A DNA stretch of 64,000 bases from Bacteroidota bacterium (GCA_947448725.1 CANFOM010000002.1:104563-168562), one strand, 5' to 3'. Positions 36,349-45,932 are shown, counted from the stretch's first letter. The notes: generated by a model not told the origin, from the sequence alone. A program made the numbers and translations.

Positions 36349-37257
36349 ATGTTATTTATACTTCTAGGCGTTGTTTTATTTTTTGCAGCGGGCGCTGTAC
36401 AAAATCTTAATTTACCAGTGGCCATTCCTACTGGGACCATTCGCAGTATTGGGTTGGTGGTTGTTATTATTGGAGTGCTTACTTCTTGTATCAAACAAAT
36501 AGATGCAGGCCAAATAGGCGTGAAATCGATGTTTGGAAAAGTACAGGACGACGTTATCACCAGTGGTTTGAATTTTGTAAATCCATTGGTGCAAGTAAAT
36601 ACCATTGATGTTCGAACACAAAACTATACCATGAGTGGTGTGCATACCGAGGGGGAAGTGGCTGGGGATGATGCCATTAGAGTATTAACAGCAGATGGTT
36701 TAGAAGTAGTGATTGATTTAACTGTTTTATACCGAGTTCAATCTTCTGAGGCGCCAAAAATTGTTAGAGAGATTGGTTATGATTTTAAAAATATTATTGT
36801 AAGGCCTATTACCAGAACTAAAATAAGAGACAATGCGGTTTATTATACTGCGGTAGATTTGTATTCAGTGAAACGCGACGAGTTTCAAAGTAGAATATTT
36901 AAAACTATTGAAGAAAATTTAAAGATAAGAGGGTTGGTATTGGAGCAATTATTAGTCAGAAATATAGTTTTGCCTGCTACTGTAAAAGCGTCTATTGAAG
37001 ATAAAATAAAAGCAGAGCAGGATGCGCAAAAAATGCAATTTGTATTACAAAAAGAAAAACAAGAAGCAGAACGTAAAAGAGTTGAAGCGCAAGGGATAGC
37101 CGATTACCAAAAAATTATAAGTTCAGGATTAGGGGATAAGCAATTACAGTATGAGCAAATACAAGTAATGAAGGGTTTGATTACTTCACCTAATGCGAAA
37201 GTAATTATTATGGGAGGGGGTAAGACGCCTGTAATATTAGATACAAAGTCTAATTAA
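36349..37257 (+). CDS. SPFH/band-7 domain membrane protein (prohibitin-like)
   Basis: Inner-membrane protein with two hydrophobic N-terminal segments (about 1-15 and 26-40) and a band-7 domain (about 45-220: VGVKSMFGKVQDDVITSGLNFVNPLVQVN and later VRPITRTKIRDNAVYY). An alanine/glutamate/lysine-rich coiled coil follows (KAEQDAQKMQFVLQKEKQEAERKRVEAQGIADYQKI). Prohibitin-like proteins form large rings that control membrane proteases or microdomains. The frame extends to a TTG at 36331, but the ATG at 36349 is the more likely start (302 residues). It is monocistronic as far as can be seen. Confidence 0.86.
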   Translation: MLFILLGVVLFFAAGAVQNLNLPVAIPTGTIRSIGLVVVIIGVLTSCIKQIDAGQIGVKSMFGKVQDDVITSGLNFVNPLVQVNTIDVRTQNYTMSGVHTEGEVAGDDAIRVLTADGLEVVIDLTVLYRVQSSEAPKIVREIGYDFKNIIVRPITRTKIRDNAVYYTAVDLYSVKRDEFQSRIFKTIEENLKIRGLVLEQLLVRNIVLPATVKASIEDKIKAEQDAQKMQFVLQKEKQEAERKRVEAQGIADYQKIISSGLGDKQLQYEQIQVMKGLITSPNAKVIIMGGGKTPVILDTKSN

Positions 37258-37431
37258 GGTTCTCTATATTAAAAGCCGCATTTTAAATTTAATTAAAACA
37301 GCAGCTAAAGACTAACGAATGATAGGGGATGGTATAACAAAAGTAAAAATTAAGTATAAAAAAAAGTAGGTATAATTTTTTTTTTGTACATTTCATAAAA
37401 TTTAATACAATAAAATAATTAAAATTAGCGT

Positions 37432-39063
37432 ATGGAACATTTATTAGGCCCTATCGATTGGCTGTTTATCATTTTATACTTGGCTGTTATTGCGGGAGTA
37501 GCAGTATGGTCAATTAGAAAAAGTAAAGAATCGCCATCCGATTATTTTTTAGCCAATCGAAATTTAGGTTGGTTTGTAATCGGCGCATCTATTTTGGCTT
37601 CCAATGTTGGTTCAGAACATATTGTAGGTTTGGCAGGTACCGCTGCAAGTTCTGGAGTAGTGATGGGGCATTATGAATTACACTCTTGGATTATTCTAAC
37701 CTTGGGTTGGGTATTTGTACCTTTTTATATGAGAAGCATGGTGTATACGATGCCAGAATTTTTAGAAAGAAGATTCAACGCTAAATCGCGTATCCTTTTA
37801 TCCATTATACAGTTGTTAAGTTATATTATTACAAAGGCGTCGGTAACTATATTTGCTGCAGCCACCGTAATCACTATATTCTTTCCAAGTGTTGATTTTT
37901 GGACTGCTGCTATTATATTAGTAATCATCACTGGGGTCTATACCGTATTTGGAGGATTACATGCAGTAATGTATACCGAAGCCATTCAGGCGGTCGTATT
38001 ATTAGCAGGTTCTGCTATACTTATGTTTTATGGATTACATGAAGTGGGAGGATGGCATAGTTTAATGGCTTCTATCCCTAAAGAAAAGCTAAATATGTTC
38101 CCTCCATTAAGCGATCCTAATTTTCCATGGGCAGGTATATTGTTCGCGTCTCCTATTGTTGGGGTATGGTATTGGTGTACCGATCAGCATATTGTACAAA
38201 GATGTTTAGCAGGTCGTGATGAAAAACAAGCACGTCGTGGTACTATTTTAGCTGCGTATTTAAAATTATTGCCATTTTTCATTTTTTTAATACCTGGATT
38301 AATCGCTTATTCATTATCTCAACAAGGAAAATTACATTTAGTAGATGCCAATCAGGCTTTTCCTACTTTAGTGCGTGATTTATTGCCAGCTGGGTTAAGA
38401 GGTTTATTAGCAGGTGGATTGTTAGCGGCATTGATGAGTTCTTTGGCTTCTGTATATAATGCATGCTCTACTTTATTTACTATGGATATTTATCAAAAGA
38501 TTAAACCAGCAGCAAGTAATAAAGAGTTGGTAAAAGTGGGGCGTATAACTACAGCAATCGTAGTCATACTTGGAATGATATGGATACCATTAATGTCTCG
38601 AATTTCTGGTGTATTGTATCAATATTTACAAAGTGTTCAATCTTATTTAGCACCTCCTATTGCAGCGGTATTTTTATTAGGGGTATTCTCCAAGAGAATC
38701 AATTCAAAAGGAGCATTCACTGCCATGGTAGTTGGATTTTTAATAGGCATGTTGCGTATTATTTTGGAATTGAATAGAGACTCTTTAACAGGAGCTTTAC
38801 ATACTTTTGCCACGATTAACTTTTTATATTTCTGTATCATTTTATTCTTGGTTTCTATTGCTATATTAATCATAGTAAGTTTGTTTACAGAAAAACCATC
38901 AGAAGAACAATTGAATGGCCTTACTTTTGCGACTACTGTTAGTGCAGATAAAGCAGCTTCAAGAGCTAGCTGGAATGCAACAGATGTTTGGCTTTCAAGC
39001 ATTGCTATTGTACTAGTAGTAGGCATATTTATTTACTTCTCTCCTTTGGGAATTGCTGGCTAA
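37432..39063 (+). CDS. Sodium/solute symporter (SSS family), likely sugar/Na+
   Basis: Inner-membrane carrier of 543 residues with about fourteen helices. The N-terminal half has SDYFLANRNLGWFVIGASI and SNVGSEHIVGLAGTAASSG, a pattern typical of SGLT-type sugar symporters, and the middle has VYTVFGGLHAVMYTEAIQA. It lies upstream of the arabinan/xylan-related genes and is the only obvious importer there, so pentose or oligosaccharide uptake is plausible. Substrate prediction within SSS is unreliable from sequence. It ends at a strong terminator and is thus transcribed on its own. Confidence 0.85.
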   Translation: MEHLLGPIDWLFIILYLAVIAGVAVWSIRKSKESPSDYFLANRNLGWFVIGASILASNVGSEHIVGLAGTAASSGVVMGHYELHSWIILTLGWVFVPFYMRSMVYTMPEFLERRFNAKSRILLSIIQLLSYIITKASVTIFAAATVITIFFPSVDFWTAAIILVIITGVYTVFGGLHAVMYTEAIQAVVLLAGSAILMFYGLHEVGGWHSLMASIPKEKLNMFPPLSDPNFPWAGILFASPIVGVWYWCTDQHIVQRCLAGRDEKQARRGTILAAYLKLLPFFIFLIPGLIAYSLSQQGKLHLVDANQAFPTLVRDLLPAGLRGLLAGGLLAALMSSLASVYNACSTLFTMDIYQKIKPAASNKELVKVGRITTAIVVILGMIWIPLMSRISGVLYQYLQSVQSYLAPPIAAVFLLGVFSKRINSKGAFTAMVVGFLIGMLRIILELNRDSLTGALHTFATINFLYFCIILFLVSIAILIIVSLFTEKPSEEQLNGLTFATTVSADKAASRASWNATDVWLSSIAIVLVVGIFIYFSPLGIAG

Positions 39064-39085
39064 TATAATTTCCTAATAGGCTTTT

Positions 39086-39125
39086 AATACCTTATTGAGT
39101 TGATACTCAATAAGGTATTTTTTTT
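39086..39125 (+). terminator. Strong Rho-independent terminator after the SSS symporter gene
   Basis: A perfect 15-bp stem, AATACCTTATTGAGT (39086-39100) against ACTCAATAAGGTATT (39105-39119), with loop TGAT and a run of T residues to 39125. It is long enough that it may also act on the opposite strand. Confidence 0.92.
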
Positions 39126-39173
39126 AACATATTTATTATGAAAATAAATCTTAACTTATATTCAAATAAATCT

Positions 39174-40034
39174 ATGAAAAAAGCAATAACCCTAATTTAC
39201 ATTTTTTCAAGTTTTCAGTTATTAGCCCAAACCAATAAAATAATACTACCTGGGAAAACTTATAATTTTGAAATAAAAGACGGCACCAATAGAAGCGGAA
39301 GGTTAGATAGTGTTACAGCCGATTATTATTATTATTACAATCCAGCCATGGGCCCAGATCGCATTAGAAAAATGGGGGTATCTAAAATAAAAGAAATTCA
39401 ATTAGCCAAGGACGGAACTTTTGCAAATCCACATTACAGTAGATATTTGTTTGGGCCTTCGGCTTTGCCTCAAGCAAAAGGTGAAGTTTATTTCAACAAT
39501 GTTGATTTTGAATACAATACTATACAAGTGGGGGTAACCGAAAATTTATCGGTAGGCGTGGGAGGCTTATTACTCACTTCTTTATTTTCAGGTTCTGCAG
39601 TTTTGATGCCTAATTTTAAATATGCATTTAAAATTGATGAACAATCGCATATTGCAATAGGGAGTTTATTTTTACTAGTAACTGGCGGTAAAAATCTTGG
39701 GTCTAATGTGTCGGCGGCTTTGCCGTTTATGGTATATACCTATGGAAATTCTGAAGGGAATTTAAGTGCTGGTGCTGGATGGGCGCATTCTGGTGATGGG
39801 TTTGGTTGGGCACCCAAGCCCACTGGTTATATAGCAGGGATGAAAAGATTTGCACGCAATTGGGTATTCCAGGGCGAGGGTTATTTTTTAAGTAATAACA
39901 CAGACAATACAATTTACATTGCAACATTTAGAAATATAAGACCCACTTCCAGTTGGGATTTTGGGTTCATGCGCTTCCAGGCTGGTAGTAGTGTAGGTGC
40001 CTTTCCAATTGTTGGGTATACCTTAAAATTCTAG
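39174..40034 (+). CDS. Secreted hypothetical protein, probable outer-membrane protein
   Basis: I do not recognise a family. The protein has a signal peptide from the methionine at 39174 (MKKAITLIYIFSSFQLLAQ). An upstream ATG at 39138 would add 12 polar residues before it and is less likely. After the signal comes a short beta-rich domain (about 20-70) with a run of tyrosines (ADYYYYYNP). A glycine- and aromatic-rich part follows with alternating residues and a final phenylalanine (VGYTLKF), suggesting a small beta-barrel. It follows a terminator and therefore has its own promoter. Confidence 0.65.
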   Translation: MKKAITLIYIFSSFQLLAQTNKIILPGKTYNFEIKDGTNRSGRLDSVTADYYYYYNPAMGPDRIRKMGVSKIKEIQLAKDGTFANPHYSRYLFGPSALPQAKGEVYFNNVDFEYNTIQVGVTENLSVGVGGLLLTSLFSGSAVLMPNFKYAFKIDEQSHIAIGSLFLLVTGGKNLGSNVSAALPFMVYTYGNSEGNLSAGAGWAHSGDGFGWAPKPTGYIAGMKRFARNWVFQGEGYFLSNNTDNTIYIATFRNIRPTSSWDFGFMRFQAGSSVGAFPIVGYTLKF

Positions 40035-40042
40035 CAAATAAA

Positions 40043-40471
40043 TTAAGCTCTGTAATGATCGGCCTTCCAATTTTTAATTAAGCTTTTAATTTCTTTATTG
40101 GGTAAGTTTTCTGCAACGGCCTTAGCGGTTAATGCTACAAATTCCTCCTCAGAAGCAAAACGTAAAGCAATAATTTGTCCAATACGTAATTCTTTTGGAA
40201 GTATTTTTCCTGTTGCTAAATAATATCTAAAATTTTCCTCGGCACGAATGGCTCTATCTTGTGCTTTTAATGCAAAACCACGTGCATACCAAGCTAATAA
40301 TACAAGTATTACCGAAAGCAAACTTAACATAGCCCCTAGGTATTTATTATCAGCAGTACTTTGAACTAGGTAATTAATGGAACCAATCAAAAAGATTAGG
40401 ATAGCGGTAAGGGTTACATAATGATATCCAGGAACCATTTTAGCATGGTTTTTTAAATTTTGGTCTTGCAT
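40043..40471 (-). CDS. DUF6526-like small membrane protein
   Basis: A 142-residue protein with two membrane segments (about 19-35 and 45-66), followed by a cytoplasmic tail. The opening residues QDQNLKNHAKMVPGYHYVTL match the style of the DUF6526 family of Bacteroidota membrane proteins, whose function is unknown. The tail has the segment YLATGKILPKELRIGQIIALRFASEEEFVALTAK split by charged residues. It converges with the hypothetical gene to its left and shares the 137-bp gap to the GH51 gene. Confidence 0.7.
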   Translation of the reverse strand: MQDQNLKNHAKMVPGYHYVTLTAILIFLIGSINYLVQSTADNKYLGAMLSLLSVILVLLAWYARGFALKAQDRAIRAEENFRYYLATGKILPKELRIGQIIALRFASEEEFVALTAKAVAENLPNKEIKSLIKNWKADHYRA

Positions 40472-40534
40472 AAAAGTATTTTTAATTACAACAAATCTAA
40501 GCTATGTTTTAATAGCATTAGGTACATTTTTATT

Positions 40535-40542
40535 TAATTTTG
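40535..40542 (+). promoter_or_regulatory. Candidate -7 promoter element for the GH51 gene
   Basis: TAATTTTG fits the TAnnTTTG -7 consensus and would give a leader of about 60 bases before the start at 40609. No TTG at the usual spacing upstream was seen, so support is partial. Confidence 0.3.
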
Positions 40543-40608
40543 CTAACTTCACAACAACTGTTTGGGTATATGCCAAGCATTAATAAATTATTACATTAAA
40601 TCAATTAT

Positions 40609-42606
40609 ATGAAGAATTCTTTTCTTAAAATGGGGGCCTTATTGACAGCTCTATTTTTAAATAATATGCTGCATGCACAAGCAGTCAATGAGTCAAAAAA
40701 AATAGTAGTGAATGTTTCAAAAAATTTAGGAAATATTGAGCCTACTATGTGGGGTGTATTTTTTGAAGACATCAATCTTGGAGCAGATGGAGGTATTTAT
40801 GCAGAGTTGGTTAAAAATAGATCCTTTGAATTTTATAAACCATTAATGGGGTGGACTGTGCAACAACAGCCTGCTAATGAAGGCGGTATGTTGGTATTAA
40901 ATAGACAAGGAGATAATTTAGCCAATCCAAGGTATTTAAGTGTACAATTGGATCATGCCAATAATGGTAATGTAAGTATAACCAATGATGGGTTTAGAGG
41001 TATGGGCATAAAGGAGGGGGTTTTGTATGACTTCTCAGTAATGATTAAACAAGAAGTAAATAATATCAAGTTAAATATTGAGTTGATTAATGCTAAAAAT
41101 GAAATTATTGGCCAAGGAGTGGTTGTTTCAAATAATACGAATGGGACTTGGAAAAAATTAAAAACAAGTTTTAAAGCCAATCAAACGGATCCAAGAGCAA
41201 AATTAAAAATTTGGTTTGAAGGAAACGGCGAAATAAATATGGATATGATTTCTTTATTTCCACAAGACACTTGGAAACAAAGACCAGGTGGAATGCGCGC
41301 CGACATGATACAATTGTTGGCAGATTTAAAACCAGGTTTTATTAGATTTCCAGGAGGCTGCATTGTGGAAGGTTTTGATTTATCATTAAGGTATCAATGG
41401 AAAAAAACTATTGGGCCAATTGAAGAAAGACAATTAATTATCAATCGTTGGAATTCAGAGTTTGCCCATAAACCAACCCCCGATTATTTTCAAACTTTTG
41501 GATTGGGCTTCTATGAATATTTCCAATTGGCAGAAGATATAGGAGCAGCGCCACTTCCTATTTTGAATTGTGGAATGGCTTGTCAATTTAACTCTTCTGA
41601 ATTAGTGACTATGGATAAATTAGATCCCTATGTTCAAGATGCATTGGATTTAATAGAATTTGCTAATGGGGATACCACTACTACTTATGGAAAAGTAAGA
41701 GCCTCCTTAGGACATGCAGCTAGTTTTCATTTAACCATGATGGGAGTGGGCAATGAAAATTGGGGCCCTCAATATTTAGAACGAGCCAAAATATTTGAGC
41801 AAGCAATTAAATCAAAGTATCCCAATTTTAAGTTGGTGTATAGTTCAGGGACTGATCCAAGTGGAGATAGGTTTCAACTTTTAAATACAACATTAAGAGC
41901 CATGAATGCGGATGTCATTGACGAGCATTATTATCGAAAACCAGATTGGTTTTTAAACAATGCAAATAGATATGATAATTATCCAAGAACTGGTTCAAAA
42001 GTGTTTGCAGGAGAATATGCAGCACAAAGTGATTTTACTGTTAGTGTTAACAATAAAAACAACTGGTTAACGGCTATCAGTGAGGCTGCATTTATGACTG
42101 GATTAGAAAGAAATGCTTCCGTGGTGAATATGGCATCTTATGCACCCTTATTTGCACATACAGATGGATGGCAATGGACGCCGGATTTAATTTGGGTAGA
42201 TAATTTACGTTCTTATGGTACTCCCGATTATTATGTACAAAAAATGTTTTCAACCAACAAGGGAAGCAGAGTGGTATCAATGACCTTGGATGAAAAAGCA
42301 TTAGTAGGGCAGGATAGTTTGTATGCAACTGCAAGTATAGATACCATGGCCAATGAATTAATAATTAAGGTGGTGAATGCTGCTAATAAAAAACAAAACA
42401 CAACGCTATCTCTAGTTGGCGTAAATAAAGTTTCAAATGTTGCTAAGGTTTTGGTAATGCAAAATGATTTATCAGATATGAATAGTTTTGAAAAGCCTGA
42501 AAATGTAGCTCCTAAAGAAACAACCTTGAATATTAGAGGGAAAATATTTAATTATGAGCTTAGTCCCTATTCTTTCCATACTATTAAAATTAAGTTGTTG
42601 AAATAA
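40609..42606 (+). CDS. Secreted alpha-L-arabinofuranosidase, GH51
   Basis: Glycosidase that removes arabinofuranose side groups from arabinoxylan or arabinan. The 665-residue protein has a signal peptide (about 1-23, ending LHAQ). A carbohydrate-binding-like region follows (about 95-215), then the catalytic barrel with the acid/base glutamate in GNENWG (E383) and the nucleophile in FAGEYAA (E469), and a C-terminal beta-sandwich. RFPGGCIVEGFD is also typical of the family. Export distinguishes it from the usual intracellular GH51 enzymes. It is separated from GH43, GH10 and the sulfatase genes by a few small genes, forming a loose cluster without SusC/SusD. Confidence 0.92.
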   Translation: MKNSFLKMGALLTALFLNNMLHAQAVNESKKIVVNVSKNLGNIEPTMWGVFFEDINLGADGGIYAELVKNRSFEFYKPLMGWTVQQQPANEGGMLVLNRQGDNLANPRYLSVQLDHANNGNVSITNDGFRGMGIKEGVLYDFSVMIKQEVNNIKLNIELINAKNEIIGQGVVVSNNTNGTWKKLKTSFKANQTDPRAKLKIWFEGNGEINMDMISLFPQDTWKQRPGGMRADMIQLLADLKPGFIRFPGGCIVEGFDLSLRYQWKKTIGPIEERQLIINRWNSEFAHKPTPDYFQTFGLGFYEYFQLAEDIGAAPLPILNCGMACQFNSSELVTMDKLDPYVQDALDLIEFANGDTTTTYGKVRASLGHAASFHLTMMGVGNENWGPQYLERAKIFEQAIKSKYPNFKLVYSSGTDPSGDRFQLLNTTLRAMNADVIDEHYYRKPDWFLNNANRYDNYPRTGSKVFAGEYAAQSDFTVSVNNKNNWLTAISEAAFMTGLERNASVVNMASYAPLFAHTDGWQWTPDLIWVDNLRSYGTPDYYVQKMFSTNKGSRVVSMTLDEKALVGQDSLYATASIDTMANELIIKVVNAANKKQNTTLSLVGVNKVSNVAKVLVMQNDLSDMNSFEKPENVAPKETTLNIRGKIFNYELSPYSFHTIKIKLLK

Positions 42607-42723
42607 AGGGCGATTGCCTTTTTTGTAAGCAAAATGAACAAATTATTAAATTATGTTAAATTTCACTTTCTTTTTAAAAGTTATTTGTTATATTTAATTA
42701 ATTTTTAACTAAAATCAAACCCA

Positions 42724-43221
42724 ATGAAAAAAACCTTATTGGCATTTTTAATGCTATTAATTTCAATGATTTCTTTTTCACAAACTGAAAAGAAAAATGG
42801 AACCATTTACATCAATCATCCTTATATTGATGTAGTCAACAAGACGGTTAAAGGCTATACATCAAAAGACATGGCTTTATGGAAATCTTGTTTTGCAGAC
42901 ACTGCTAAGTTTACTATTTCAGGATTTGAAAAATCTTTTACTGTTAAAGAAAATGAAGTGGCTTTACTTAGAGATTTTAAATTTTTTGACAATATCGTAG
43001 TAAAGCAAGTAGGCTATCCAGATTACTTACATTATGACGACGGCGATCAAAAAGTAGTTCAATCTTGGTGGAAGTGGACCGGGAAATCTAAAAAAACTGG
43101 CAAACAGCTTACTATTTATTTTGTAGAATTTGATTGGTTCAATAATGCTGGCAAAATTTTCAGAGAGACTACCTTAGGTGATTTCTCAAAGCAATTTGCT
43201 GAAGAAGGTGTTGTATTGTAA
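42724..43221 (+). CDS. Secreted NTF2/SnoaL-like protein
   Basis: A 165-residue protein with a signal peptide (about 1-20, ending SFSQ) and a single alpha+beta cone domain of the nuclear-transport-factor-2 type (YIDVVNKTVKGYTSKDMALWKSCFADTAKF, then YLHYDDGDQKVVQSWWKWTGKSK). Such domains bind small ligands or act as simple enzymes. The substrate is unknown. Its close relation in style to other short secreted proteins here suggests an envelope role. A bidirectional terminator follows. Confidence 0.72.
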   Translation: MKKTLLAFLMLLISMISFSQTEKKNGTIYINHPYIDVVNKTVKGYTSKDMALWKSCFADTAKFTISGFEKSFTVKENEVALLRDFKFFDNIVVKQVGYPDYLHYDDGDQKVVQSWWKWTGKSKKTGKQLTIYFVEFDWFNNAGKIFRETTLGDFSKQFAEEGVVL

Positions 43222-43241
43222 TTGATACATTGTATTTCATA

Positions 43242-43273
43242 AAAAGGCCGTCTCCTAATTGGGACGGCCTTTT
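43242..43273. terminator. Bidirectional terminator between convergent genes
   Basis: AAAAGGCCGTCTC (43242-43254) pairs with GGGACGGCCTTTT (43261-43273), with one G-T pair and a 6-base loop. T runs are present on both sides, fitting shared use by the genes ending at 43221 and 43308. Confidence 0.88.
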
Positions 43274-43307
43274 ATATTTAGGATGTTATCATTGTTTGAT
43301 CCATCAT

Positions 43308-43718
43308 TTATTGTACTGACCAATCTGTGTATCCGCCAGTCATATCGCCTAGTTTATTTAAGTCATCATTAATGCTTTTCATTTTGGCGTTACTAGCTTT
43401 TCCTAATGAAGATGATGATCCATCTGAATTATAATATTTATTTCTATCTGCTTCTGTTTTAAAAACAAAGATGAAACTTATCTTGTCTGCGCCATCACCT
43501 CTAAGATATTTCAATACATGTACTTCACAATTCGCAGCACTTGACATTGCTGGAGCCCATTTATTAGTTACAAAATCAACATATTGTTTCATAGTTGTTT
43601 TGCCATTTAATTTCACCGTAGTGGTGTGTAGGCCAATTAAATTTCCTTTTTGTAAGGCCTGACTATAGCTGGTTAAGCTTACAAATGCGAAAGCAGCCAA
43701 GAAGAGAATTTTTTTCAT
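43308..43718 (-). CDS. Secreted hypothetical protein, 136 aa
   Basis: A small exported protein with a clear signal peptide (MKKILFLAAFAFVSLTSYSQ). The mature part of about 115 residues alternates beta strands and helices (KQYVDFVTNKWAPAM, CEVHVLKYLRGDG, ISFIFVFKTEADRNKYY) in the order of a dimeric ferredoxin-like (Dabb-type) fold, though I cannot confirm membership. The function is unknown. It shares a terminator with the convergent NTF2-like gene. The 253-bp upstream gap to 43971 is very A+T-rich and has no visible gene. Confidence 0.68.
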   Translation of the reverse strand: MKKILFLAAFAFVSLTSYSQALQKGNLIGLHTTTVKLNGKTTMKQYVDFVTNKWAPAMSSAANCEVHVLKYLRGDGADKISFIFVFKTEADRNKYYNSDGSSSSLGKASNAKMKSINDDLNKLGDMTGGYTDWSVQ

Positions 43719-43971
43719 TTGATTTTTTTTAATGAATTAACAATTTAACAAATTAAATGAATTGAGTGGGTATTATTTTTAATTTATATATAATCAATCT
43801 TATCAATAATGCCATAGAGTAAATTGTATTTTATTGGTAGTCAATATATTATAAAATAGTATACAATATATATAATAGTAAAACTAGGTACATCCATTAT
43901 AATTTAATATATAAATGAAAGTGATTTTGAAAAAACAGTCTTATATTTAATTATTAAATAAAACAATAAAT

Positions 43972-44757
43972 ATGAAAAAAATTATCCTATTAGGATTTGT
44001 TGCATCAGCCTTAGTTATTGGTTGTAATCAAGCACCTAAAACTGATTCTCAAGCGGGTGTTTACAAAATGGACAAGCAAGTAGCTAAAGGTGATTCTTCC
44101 GAAACCACTACTTTAGCTGCTGACGGTAACACGCAGTATAAAATATACACGCCTGGTGAATATTTTTATATTGCAATTGGTAAAGACTCTTCAGTAGGTT
44201 TTGGCGTAGGTTCTTATACTAGTAAAGATGGTAAAATTGTAGAAACAAATATATACAACACTGGAGATCGTGATTCTGCAGAAAGTTTCAATTTAGACAT
44301 TACAAAGTCTGAAAAAGGATACACGCAAGTATTAAATGAAATAATTGTAGCTGGTAAAAAATATAAATTAACCGAAGACTATACAACAGTGGCAACTACT
44401 GCAACTGCAACTGCTTTAGATGGTGTATGGAAACAATCTAAAAATTTAAATGTTACTGGCACTGATACTGTTGAGGCAACTTATAACGAATATAAAGTGT
44501 ATCAAACTGGTCATTTTATGTGGGCTGCCCATAATAAAGCAGATACTGCAGCTAAATATAGTACCTACGTTGGTCATGGTACTTTTACCTTAGATAAGGA
44601 TGCTTTAACCGAAGATTTAGATTTATCTAACATAAAAGGCGCAGCAGGCAAATATAATATTGTAGTTACTTTTAATGGTACTGATGAGTATACTCAAAAA
44701 ACAGCAGATACTTCTAAAGTGGTTAATTTTAAAACTTATAAGAGAGTTAAGAAATAG
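43972..44757 (+). CDS. Lipoprotein with an internally duplicated domain
   Basis: A 261-residue exported lipoprotein: the signal ends in LVIGCNQ, where Cys18 is the lipid attachment site. Two halves look alike. GVYKMDKQ...YKIYTPGEYFYIAIGKDSS...GVGSYTSKDGKIVE in the first matches GVWKQSKN...YKVYQTGHFMWAAHNKAD...GHGTFTLDKDALTE in the second, each about 105 residues and probably a small beta-barrel or lipocalin-like fold. Neither half matches a family I can name. It may bind a hydrophobic ligand. A GC-rich hairpin 35 bases after the stop terminates it. Confidence 0.7.
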   Translation: MKKIILLGFVASALVIGCNQAPKTDSQAGVYKMDKQVAKGDSSETTTLAADGNTQYKIYTPGEYFYIAIGKDSSVGFGVGSYTSKDGKIVETNIYNTGDRDSAESFNLDITKSEKGYTQVLNEIIVAGKKYKLTEDYTTVATTATATALDGVWKQSKNLNVTGTDTVEATYNEYKVYQTGHFMWAAHNKADTAAKYSTYVGHGTFTLDKDALTEDLDLSNIKGAAGKYNIVVTFNGTDEYTQKTADTSKVVNFKTYKRVKK

Positions 44758-44791
44758 TTTACAAGTTTCAAGTTTGGATTAAAATACGAAA

Positions 44792-44817
44792 AGAGGCCCT
44801 TAGCAATAAGGGCCTCT
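44792..44817 (+). terminator. Terminator hairpin after the duplicated-domain lipoprotein gene
   Basis: AGAGGCCCTTA (44792-44802) and TAAGGGCCTCT (44807-44817) form an 11-bp perfect stem with a 4-base loop. The downstream sequence (ATTATTAC) is only modestly T-rich, so termination strength is uncertain. Confidence 0.75.
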
Positions 44818-44972
44818 ATTATTACTAGGTAGCTTTATTTCCCATTGGTTCGGAATGGGGGTAGTTAGACCAATCTTTTATCGTGAATTTTATTTATATT
44901 TAAGGGTATGTTTGAATAGGACCATCACCTTGGGTCATTCGCATTCAAACGGTTAACTTAAAAATTAAATTT

Positions 44973-45821
44973 ATGAATTCTGCTAAGTCAATTTTTAAAA
45001 AAATAGGGATAGTTATTGTTATTTCCACTTTTTTTTGTGCGCAAAAAACTGCTCCCCCTGCAAAATGGGTCGCGCTTTTTGACGGGAAAGATCTTAGTAG
45101 TTGGGAAACTTATATAGGCCCAGAATTTGATTATGTAAAAAATAACTTTTCAGGCAATCCCATTGGCCTCAATAATGACCCTAATAAAGTTTTTTCAATA
45201 GTAAGTGCCGACAATGGTGAAAAAGTGATTCGCGTATCTGGTGAAAATTTTGGAGCATTAACTTCAAGGGAAACATTTAGTAATTACCATCTACAATTAA
45301 AATTTAAATGGGGTAAACTACAATGGGCTAATAAAAAAGGCAAAAAAATGGATAGTGGTTTATTGTACCATTGTGTAGGACAAGATGGCGCAGATTATGG
45401 GTTTTGGAAACGTTCGCAAGAATTTCAAATTGAAGAAGGAAATTGTGGTGATTATTGGGGCGTGGCTGGAGGGTATGAGACAGTTCCCGCATTAAGGAAA
45501 AGTGATTCAACTTTTACCTATGATCCCAATGCGCCTGATATTGTTTTTGGAGAACATACCAAAGATGGCAGGCATTGTAAAAAAGCAGGGGATTTTGAAA
45601 ACCCAACGGGCGAATGGAATGTACTGGACTTATACTGTTTTGGAAATGAAAGTATCCATATGGTCAATGGGCATGTTGTAATGCGTTTGAAAAATTCTCA
45701 ACAATGGGATAATGGTAATTTAAGTTTTTTAAATAAAGGTCAAATTCAATTACAATCAGAAGGAGCGGAAATTTTTTATAAAGACATTAAATTACAATCC
45801 ATAAAATCATTACCTCAATAA
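44973..45821 (+). CDS. DUF1080 (3-keto-disaccharide hydrolase-type) secreted protein
   Basis: A 282-residue exported protein: the N-terminal hydrophobic segment (about 10-23) ends in FFCAQK, which could be a lipoprotein cysteine or a plain signal. The mature part is a single concanavalin-like jelly roll, with the hallmark opening WVALFDGKDLSSWET and later YHLQLKFKWG, SGLLYHCVGQDG and EFQIEEGNCGDYWG. Members of this family act on 3-keto-glycosides, cleaving the glycosidic bond after an oxidoreductase has made a 3-keto sugar. The Gfo/Idh/MocA enzyme at 48098 is a candidate partner. It heads a run of carbohydrate genes. Confidence 0.85.
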   Translation: MNSAKSIFKKIGIVIVISTFFCAQKTAPPAKWVALFDGKDLSSWETYIGPEFDYVKNNFSGNPIGLNNDPNKVFSIVSADNGEKVIRVSGENFGALTSRETFSNYHLQLKFKWGKLQWANKKGKKMDSGLLYHCVGQDGADYGFWKRSQEFQIEEGNCGDYWGVAGGYETVPALRKSDSTFTYDPNAPDIVFGEHTKDGRHCKKAGDFENPTGEWNVLDLYCFGNESIHMVNGHVVMRLKNSQQWDNGNLSFLNKGQIQLQSEGAEIFYKDIKLQSIKSLPQ

Positions 45822-45932
45822 TTATCAATTTTGCTAAGATGGATCAACAAATACTAAACGAACAACCTGTCTTCGTAATTCATGGTTTATAATTACATTT
45901 TAAATTTAATACTTATTCTAACGCGCCTTATT

